Positions 58,861 through 64,000 of a stretch of 64,000 nucleotides of DNA are shown piece by piece. Position 1 is the first letter of the stretch; every line of letters begins with the position of its first letter. Origin of the DNA: CBDBZX01 sp965213645 (GTDB lineage Bacteria; Deinococcota; Deinococci; Deinococcales; Trueperaceae); the NCBI GenBank assembly GCA_965213645.1, contig CBDBZX010000002.1:868001-932000 (forward strand). Direction: 5' to 3'. Position numbers and translations under genes: made by a program. A model generated the notes under the pieces. It saw nothing but the letters and a program-made list of their open reading frames with translations, ran no database searches and had not been told where the DNA came from.

Positions 58861-59873
58861 TAGCATTTCCATTTTCCGCAGTCACACAGTAGACGAAAGC
58901 CATGCCAGCATACTCGATAGACTTACGCAAACGAATTGTTGCGGCGCATATCGAAGAGGGACAGAACAAGAGCGCAGTTGCGAGGCGTTTTAACGTAAGC
59001 CGCCGTACTGTCGAGCGCTACGTCAAGCGCTTTAGAGCGGGAGGGCTAGCCGCGACACCGCACCCAGGGAGAGGGTGCAAACTTGACGAGAGCCACCATG
59101 AGGTGTTGCGCAAGCAAGTAGCAGAGCATAACGATTGGACTCTAGAGCAGCACCGTTCGTCCAGCTTGACTGGACGCCGAAGCGTTGGCGAAAAGCACAG
59201 GTACTAAACTCACGAAATCCACAGTAGACAATTACTTTCGCAAACTGGGCATCAGTCGTAAAAAAAGAGCCTTTACCCAAGTGAGCGAGATGACGTACTC
59301 AGAACGCAGTGGCGTGAAGAGATAGCGAAGCTTGCCCCTGAGAGACTGGTGTTTCTCGATGAAACGAGCGCTTACCTAAACCTCTCGCGCAGCTATGGAC
59401 GCACCTCTACCAACAAGCGCGTGGTGGACGACGCACCCAAAGGTAAAAAAGAGCGAGCCAGTCTCTTAGCGGCGGTTACCCTTAGGGGGCTCAGCGGGGC
59501 GCACTGCTTGGTGCACCCTGAGAACGTCGATAAAGCCGCCTTTCTAAGCTATCTCAAGACCTTGCTACCTAACCTCAAAGTGGGCTCGGTGCTCGTCCTG
59601 GATAACTGGCGTGTGCATCATGGACCAGACGTGAGAAAGCTAGTCGAAAAGTACCACTGTTCACTTCTCTATTTGCCTGCTTACTCGCCTGACTACAATC
59701 CTATTGAACTCTTATTCAGCAAGATTAAAGCCTTCGTCAGAAAGCTCCGACCTTCCACTCTCGATAAGCTTATCAAAGCCTTCAAAGATGCGGTTCTTAC
59801 AGTGACATCTGACGATGCTAAAAATACCTTCGAGCACTGCGGCTATCTGGTGCAGTGAATGTTGGAAATGCTA
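58861..59873 (+). mobile_element. IS630-family insertion sequence, inactivated
   Basis: The ends TAGCATTTCCA (58861) and TGGAAATGCTA (to 59873) are perfect 11-bp inverted repeats that include the TA target dinucleotide. The element is about 1.0 kb and carries one transposase gene in the plus direction, broken twice. The same ends bound MITEs at 56347 and 59907, so it is the likely parent of that family. Confidence 0.85.
58902..59858 (+). pseudogene. IS630-type transposase, disrupted
   Basis: The N-terminal helix-turn-helix part (MPAYSIDLRKRIVAAHIEEG, VARRFNVSRRTVERYVKRF) is readable to about 59150. There the sequence CCGTTCGTCCAGCTTGACTG, a family E repeat fragment, replaces part of the gene and shifts the frame. 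A middle piece (STVDNYFRKLGISRKKRAFT) follows, then a second frameshift near 59285. The DDE domain is intact from about 59305: LVFLDETSAYLNLS, VLDNWRVHH, YSPDYNPIELLFSKIK. The last 170 residues could still be translated from GTG 59349. Confidence 0.85.
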
Positions 59874-59906
59874 CTAGTTTTAGGGTTTTACACTTGAGTC
59901 AATATA

Positions 59907-60235
59907 TAGCATTTCCACTTGAAGCTGCTGTAGCAGCTTCAAGTGTGAGCGGAAAAGAGCCTTTAGCTGGAGGTAGCGTTACGGGCAGCCGCCCTGCCGT
60001 TGCATCTTCAAATCAACGCGCGTAGATAACGGCTCACTGTGCGTCGCGTGGTTCCTAGAACGGGCACAGGTGAACACTGAAAGTGTCCGGTTTTCAACCG
60101 TAACCTGTGCCCGCGTCGCGTGGACCGCTCCCGCTAGCCTTTGGGGCTAGTTCGCTCCCGCTAGCTGCTAAAGGCTTCTCTGCGAATAGAAATAAACGCT
60201 ATGGGTGGTGTGGCAACGACTCGTGGAAATGCTGA
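59907..60235. mobile_element. IS630-related MITE carrying an inserted second element
   Basis: The left end TAGCATTTCCACTTGAAGC with hairpin GAAGCTGCT/AGCAGCTTC and the right end GCGAATAGAAATAAACGC...GTGGAAATGCT match the 101-bp MITE. The copy is 329 bp because about 225 bp lie between TGTGAGCGG and GCGAATAGA. The inserted part is bounded by AGAGCCTTTAGC and its complement GCTAAAGGCTTCT. It accounts for the gene-free stretch before the second DMT transporter gene. Confidence 0.7.
60061..60113. repeat. Predicted three-way-junction palindrome inside the nested MITE
   Basis: An outer 11-bp stem, CGGGCACAGGT (60061-60071) with ACCTGTGCCCG (60103-60113), encloses two small hairpins, ACACT-GAA-AGTGT (60074-60086) and CGGTT-TTC-AACCG (60088-60100). 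The unit is flanked by the 11-bp direct repeat GCGTCGCGTGG at 60041-60051 and 60113-60123. Confidence 0.65.
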
Positions 60236-60276
60236 TAATAGAGATAGACTCAGCAAAAGATAGCAGCACTATAAGA

Positions 60277-61194
60277 CTAACTGGAGGGTGTACGCTTCGG
60301 AGACGGCTGCGCCGCGCGGCTGTTACGCGTGGTCAGCGCGACGCCGAAGAGCAGGATAAGAGCGCCCAAGATGGTGAGCAGCGAGGGAACTTCGCTGAAG
60401 AGGAGGAGAGCTAGGAGGCTCGAGCCCACCGGCTCCAACAAAATCACCGTCGCGACGAAGGTTGGGTCTAAATGTTTCACCACGTAATTGAACGAGGTGT
60501 GCCCGATAAGCTGCGGCACGAGCGCCAAGAGCGCAATCCAGAAAAATGTCTCTAAGCTGTAGCCCGTATAGGAAAAGTTGAAAAAGAGCGGCAGAGGTAA
60601 GAGGACCAACGCGGCAACGCTATAGGCTACGCCGATGTAGGCTTGTAGCGACAACCCGCGCCGCTGCGCCGCACGCCCTAACAAAAGATACGCCGAGGCG
60701 CAAATTGCCCCCAAGAGCGCCAGCGTATCCCCCAAAAGCGGCGCACTCCCGCCGCCCAAGTCGCCAAAGCCGATGAGTGCTCCGCCTAAGACCGCAATCA
60801 GCACACCCATCAGCACCGTAAACGAGGGCGCAAGACCCAAAAATATCCAACTAAAGAGCGCCACCCAAAGTGGATTCGTCGTGACTAAAACGACGCTCGC
60901 CGCGACGGTTGTATACGACAAAGAGGTAATCCATGTAGCGAAATGTGCGCCCAGCAAAACCCCCGCGAGGAGCGTGTAACCGATGTTTTCTTTGGTGAGC
61001 GGCGTGCGTTTCAAGGCTCGCACCGTCCAGGGGAGGATGACGAGGCTCGCCGCGAGCATTCGGTACGCCGCCACGACCACCCCAGGGGCGTCGGCTAAGC
61101 GGATGAAAATAGCGGCTAAGCTCACGGCGATGACGCCGCTACCCAAGATGAGATAGAGGCGCGTGTTGGAAGACTGAGCGGCAGGCTGACTCAT
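60277..61194 (-). CDS. EamA/DMT-family transporter
   Basis: A 305-residue inner-membrane protein with ten hydrophobic segments in two EamA repeats (LADAPGVVVAAYRMLAASLV in the first, LDPTFVATVILLEPVGSSLL in the second). The C-terminal 20 residues are basic and cytosolic. Substrate unknown. It is only distantly similar to the DMT protein at 16340-17230. TACGAT lies 6 bases before the ATG (61201-61206), again the leaderless spacing. Confidence 0.85.
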   Translation of the reverse strand: MSQPAAQSSNTRLYLILGSGVIAVSLAAIFIRLADAPGVVVAAYRMLAASLVILPWTVRALKRTPLTKENIGYTLLAGVLLGAHFATWITSLSYTTVAASVVLVTTNPLWVALFSWIFLGLAPSFTVLMGVLIAVLGGALIGFGDLGGGSAPLLGDTLALLGAICASAYLLLGRAAQRRGLSLQAYIGVAYSVAALVLLPLPLFFNFSYTGYSLETFFWIALLALVPQLIGHTSFNYVVKHLDPTFVATVILLEPVGSSLLALLLFSEVPSLLTILGALILLFGVALTTRNSRAAQPSPKRTPSS

Positions 61195-61200
61195 AGCTGC

Positions 61201-61206
61201 ATCGTA
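61201..61206 (-). promoter_or_regulatory. -10 box (TACGAT) of the second DMT gene
   Basis: TACGAT, then GCAGCT, then ATG. No ribosome-binding site. Leaderless spacing. Confidence 0.4.
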
Positions 61207-61314
61207 CCTCTTGCACCGCTTCGGAGTGAGAAGGGAATGGCAGGTAAAATAATGTGTCTAATAACAATAAGGTCACCGTGAGGTCGTTAAAGTGTGGGGA
61301 AGTAAGGAGGATGT

Positions 61315-62640
61315 ATGAGCTTTCCAGAGGATTTTGTGTGGGGCGTGTCAACCTCGAGCTATCAAATCGAGGGTGCGTGGGACGAAGGCGGCAAGGGCCG
61401 CAGCATTTGGGACACCTTTTCGCATACACCCGGCAAGATTAAAGACGGCAGTACCGGCGACGAAGCCTGTGACCACTACAGGCGCTACGGCGAGGACATC
61501 GCGCTCATGAAAGAACTGGGTGTCGGTGCGTACCGCTTTTCAACCGCGTGGCCGCGTCTTTTCCCCAACGGCAGCGGCAAACCCAACCGCCAGGGGCGCG
61601 ACTTTTACGATAAACTTATCGACGACCTCTTGACAGCCGACATCACCCCGTGGCTCTGCTTCTATCATTGGGATTTACCGCAAGCCCTACAGGACAAAGG
61701 TGGCTGGACGAACCGCGACATCACACATTGGTTTACCGACTACGCCGTGTATACCGCTGAGCAGTACGGCGACAGGGTAGAGCGCTTCGCCATGCTCAAC
61801 GAGCCCAACGTGGTGGCGCTCGTAGGTCATTTGTTGGGCATTCACGCGCCGGGACTCCAAGACATAGGCGCGTACGCCGCGTGCGTTCATCATCTCAACC
61901 TGTCGCAAGGCGAGGCGTTGACGCAGCTTAGAGAGATAAATGCTTCATGGCAACTCGGCACAGTTCTCAACATGCAGCCTATCCATCCGAAGAACGATAC
62001 CGAACAGGACGAACAAGCCGCCGCGCTTTTCGACGCCGTGTGGAACCGGAACTTCTCCGACCCGCTCTTCAAGGGACGCTACCCCGAGCAGACGCTAGCG
62101 ATGATGGACCCCTTCATTCATGACGGTGACCTGGACAAAACCCAACAACCCTTAGACTTCTTCGGTCTCAACCTCTATAGCCGCACGCTCATTCAGTCCG
62201 ACAACAGCCTCCTGGGAATGGGCCAAGCGCCGCCGCCCGAAGACGCCGAACTCACCGACACGGGCTGGGAAGTCTACCCGGACGCGCTCTTTGAGCAGCT
62301 TATAGAACTCAAAAACGACTACGGCAACCCCGACATCTACGTCACCGAAAACGGCGCAGCCTTTCCCGACGAACTCACGGACGAGGGCGTGGATGACCCT
62401 AAGCGCGTCGCCTACTACCGGGATTACTTAGAGGCTGCCCAAAGAGCGATAGACGGGGGCGCGAACCTCAAAGGCTACTTCGCTTGGACGCTTCTGGATA
62501 ACTTCGAGTGGGCGGAGGGATACACGAAGAGGTTTGGGCTCGTCCACGTGGATTTTGCGACGCAGAAGCGCACGCCCAAGAGGTCGTTCGAGTGGTTTCA
62601 GCAGGTGATTAGTGATGGGTTGCCTGATAGGGAGCAATGA
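61315..62640 (+). CDS. Glycoside hydrolase family 1 beta-glucosidase
   Basis: A 441-residue TIM-barrel enzyme of family GH1. The start SFPEDFVWGVSTSSYQIEGAW is the family hallmark. The acid/base glutamate is in LNEPN at about residue 163 and the nucleophile in YVTENG at about residue 344. FAWTLLDNFEWAEGYTKRFG closes the sugar-binding site. No signal peptide, so it hydrolyses imported disaccharides or beta-glucosides in the cytoplasm. AAGGAGG lies 8 bases before the ATG. No sugar transporter is adjacent. Confidence 0.94.
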   Translation: MSFPEDFVWGVSTSSYQIEGAWDEGGKGRSIWDTFSHTPGKIKDGSTGDEACDHYRRYGEDIALMKELGVGAYRFSTAWPRLFPNGSGKPNRQGRDFYDKLIDDLLTADITPWLCFYHWDLPQALQDKGGWTNRDITHWFTDYAVYTAEQYGDRVERFAMLNEPNVVALVGHLLGIHAPGLQDIGAYAACVHHLNLSQGEALTQLREINASWQLGTVLNMQPIHPKNDTEQDEQAAALFDAVWNRNFSDPLFKGRYPEQTLAMMDPFIHDGDLDKTQQPLDFFGLNLYSRTLIQSDNSLLGMGQAPPPEDAELTDTGWEVYPDALFEQLIELKNDYGNPDIYVTENGAAFPDELTDEGVDDPKRVAYYRDYLEAAQRAIDGGANLKGYFAWTLLDNFEWAEGYTKRFGLVHVDFATQKRTPKRSFEWFQQVISDGLPDREQ

Positions 62641-62722
62641 GTTGAAAGCGATGAGTGAAAAGTAATGAGCAATGAGCTAAGGTCTTTCACTTTCAACTCA
62701 TTGCTCGTTGCTCATTGCTTCT
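62635..62722. repeat. Palindromic spacer repeat (family A), copy 4
   Basis: Overlaps the beta-glucosidase stop codon. GAGCAATGAGTTGAAAGCG and the complementary TTTCAACTCATTGCTC form a long hairpin between two convergent genes. Confidence 0.6.
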
Positions 62723-63712
62723 TCACGTCCACTCGAGTCCCGAACGCGTCCCCCAATACGCTTTAGGTAGCTCAGCGAGTTGCGCCAATGCTCCTTCGAC
62801 CTCTTCATCCCAAGCGACGTTTATGGCGGTTAGGTTCTCGAGCAAATGCCCCTCTTGCGCCGCCCCGCTCAGTACGACGCTGATCCAAGGTTGTTGCAAA
62901 ACCGCCGCGAATGCCAGCGTTTCAACCGTCGTCCCCAACCTCTCAGCTTGTTTGCCTAGTATCCTCAACTTCTCCGCAAATTCAGGCGCATCGTTGCGGC
63001 GGGTGAGTCGTCCGTTGGCTAACGTCTCTTTGATGATGACGCTTAATCCCTCGCTATGTGCGGTGGCGAGCGTGCCGCCTGCGGAGGGTTCCAACACATT
63101 CCAAGTCGCTTGAACGGTGTCGAATAAACGCTCTCCTTCGACCTCAACCCTGAGCGCTTTTTCTAAAGTCTGCGCTTGAGATGGACCGCTTAATGACAAA
63201 CCGACATAAACGCCTGACGCTTTAATCTCCGCAAGCCTTTTCAAAACCTCTTTATTTTCCAGCACGCCCGTGTCCAACGTTGCTGAGTGAATCTGATAGA
63301 GGTTGAGGTGGTCGCCTAAAAGGGTTTGGCTCTCTCGCCACTGTTCGTTTAGTTTGGCTCGAGAATGCTCTTTGACCTCATGTTTGTCGGCGTCCACTTG
63401 CCAATTTGCCGTGTAGGTATAGCCCCATTTAGAGCCCACGACGCAATCATCGTATTGCTTGGATTCTAGCCAATGCCCCAAAAATGCCTCGGCGCGTCCG
63501 TAAGAGCGGGCGGCGTCGAAGTAGCGCACACCGTTTTTATAGGCAGTGTCTAACATCATGTGGGCGTGCTTGCGCATGGCGTCCACGTCGTAATCGCGTT
63601 TTAAGTCGTCCGCGTGTCCTAAGTTAATGTAGCCCGGTCTGCCCAGTGCGGCGAGTCCCAAACCGATGGGGGAGACCTTGAGGGCTGTTGTGCAGAGAGG
63701 TCGAAGGTTCAT
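62723..63712 (-). CDS. Aldo/keto reductase
   Basis: A 329-residue NADPH-dependent oxidoreductase of the AKR superfamily. The catalytic tetrad is visible: D and Y in VRYFDAARSYGRAEAFLGHW (about residues 58-77), K in VVGSKWGYTY, and H in NLYQIHSATLD. The C-terminal ILGKQAERLGTTVETLAFAA is the cofactor-proximal helix of this group. It reduces carbonyls to alcohols; the physiological substrate is not evident. TAGAGT lies 6 bases before the ATG. Confidence 0.9.
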   Translation of the reverse strand: MNLRPLCTTALKVSPIGLGLAALGRPGYINLGHADDLKRDYDVDAMRKHAHMMLDTAYKNGVRYFDAARSYGRAEAFLGHWLESKQYDDCVVGSKWGYTYTANWQVDADKHEVKEHSRAKLNEQWRESQTLLGDHLNLYQIHSATLDTGVLENKEVLKRLAEIKASGVYVGLSLSGPSQAQTLEKALRVEVEGERLFDTVQATWNVLEPSAGGTLATAHSEGLSVIIKETLANGRLTRRNDAPEFAEKLRILGKQAERLGTTVETLAFAAVLQQPWISVVLSGAAQEGHLLENLTAINVAWDEEVEGALAQLAELPKAYWGTRSGLEWT

Positions 63713-63718
63713 AAGCCT

Positions 63719-63724
63719 ACTCTA
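63719..63724 (-). promoter_or_regulatory. -10 box (TAGAGT) of the aldo/keto reductase gene
   Basis: TAGAGT followed by AGGCTT and the ATG; leaderless spacing as in front of the EEP and DMT genes. Confidence 0.35.
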
Positions 63725-63875
63725 GCAAAGCTTTCAGGTTCATTGACCTGCTGATTCTAAACTTTCCATTAGCCTGAGCAAGCACAAGACTAACCCAATC
63801 TTGTTACAGTTGAAGGCGTGTTAGACCTACGGCTTACCGAAACTGTCAGCAGCACTTCCCCTTTGAGAGGGTTTC

Positions 63876-64000
63876 ATGGCAGATAACGTTTTAGAACTCT
63901 GGCTGGTACGTCACGGCGAAACGCTGTGGAACCGTGAGGGACGCGCCCTTGGACAGAGTGACCCGCCTCTCAACGAACTCGGTATCCAGCAAGCGGAACG
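63876..64000 (+). CDS. Histidine phosphatase family protein (5' part, runs off the window)
   Basis: The first 41 residues only. LELWLVRHGETLWNREGRAL contains the catalytic RHGET motif of the phosphoglycerate mutase/histidine phosphatase family, and SDPPLNELGIQQAER matches the usual continuation. TGAGAGGG precedes the ATG. The substrate cannot be judged from this part. Confidence 0.88.
   Translation, partial: MADNVLELWLVRHGETLWNREGRALGQSDPPLNELGIQQAE

Overview
The window is a 64 kb piece of a bacterial chromosome that most likely belongs to the Deinococcota (Deinococcus-Thermus lineage), outside Thermus itself. The pointers are an RNA polymerase beta-prime subunit of about 1,526 residues with a large insertion near the N-terminus (the family size in Thermus/Deinococcus), a CarD regulator, a Bax1/DUF790 nuclease lying directly behind what looks like the end of an XPB-type helicase, PolX with a PHP domain, and many genes whose start codon sits about 5-8 nt behind a TANNNT box, as in the leaderless mRNAs of Deinococcus. 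A Truepera-like organism would fit, but this is inference from gene content only.

Layout. 1-3.3 kb: Bax1-like nuclease, class IV aminotransferase and a small secreted protein. 3.6-10.8 kb: a complete type I restriction-modification set (hsdM, hsdS, hsdR), with dispersed repeats between the genes and a minimal nucleotidyltransferase antitoxin gene whose HEPN partner is only a 24-residue stub. 11-20.6 kb: tRNA(CAT), phosphoketolase, a phytoene-desaturase-like flavoprotein, a DMT transporter, a methylmalonyl-CoA mutase catalytic subunit and an AI-2E-type permease. 20.7-33 kb: a tellurium-resistance-type (Ter) stress system. Five tightly packed enzyme genes (ATP-grasp, phosphoribosyltransferase, HAD, StiP/Pelota-like, HpcH-like lyase) are followed by five TerD-family genes, one fused to an AIM24 domain and one carrying a TerA-like C-terminus, and then by a calcium/sodium antiporter. 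33-38 kb: two proteins with twin-arginine signals (a TRAP solute-binding protein and a ferritin-like lipoprotein) next to tatA and a frameshifted tatC, then a chorismate mutase-DAHP synthase. 38-41.5 kb: a secreted protein broken by a 10-bp tandem duplication, PolX and a histone-deacetylase-like protein. 41.6-56 kb: the core expression block tRNA-Thr, Tyr, Gly, Thr, tuf, rpmG, secE, nusG, rplK, rplA, rplJ, rplL, rpoB, rpoC. 56-64 kb: RNase H-fold nuclease, an endonuclease/phosphatase-fold protein, MazG-like protein, CarD, a decayed IS630-type insertion sequence, a DMT transporter, a GH1 beta-glucosidase, an aldo/keto reductase and the start of a histidine phosphatase.

The intergenic spaces are rich in small repeats. 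They include non-autonomous relatives of the IS630 element, a 162-bp hairpin element, a pair of about 105-bp inverted-repeat elements, several families of palindromic spacers, and a nested element whose core can fold as a three-way junction. The palindrome CTCGAG is strongly over-represented in genes and spacers alike (about 100 copies counted by eye, against roughly 20 expected), which resembles a highly iterated palindrome of the cyanobacterial HIP1 kind. No rRNA, CRISPR array or prophage was seen.
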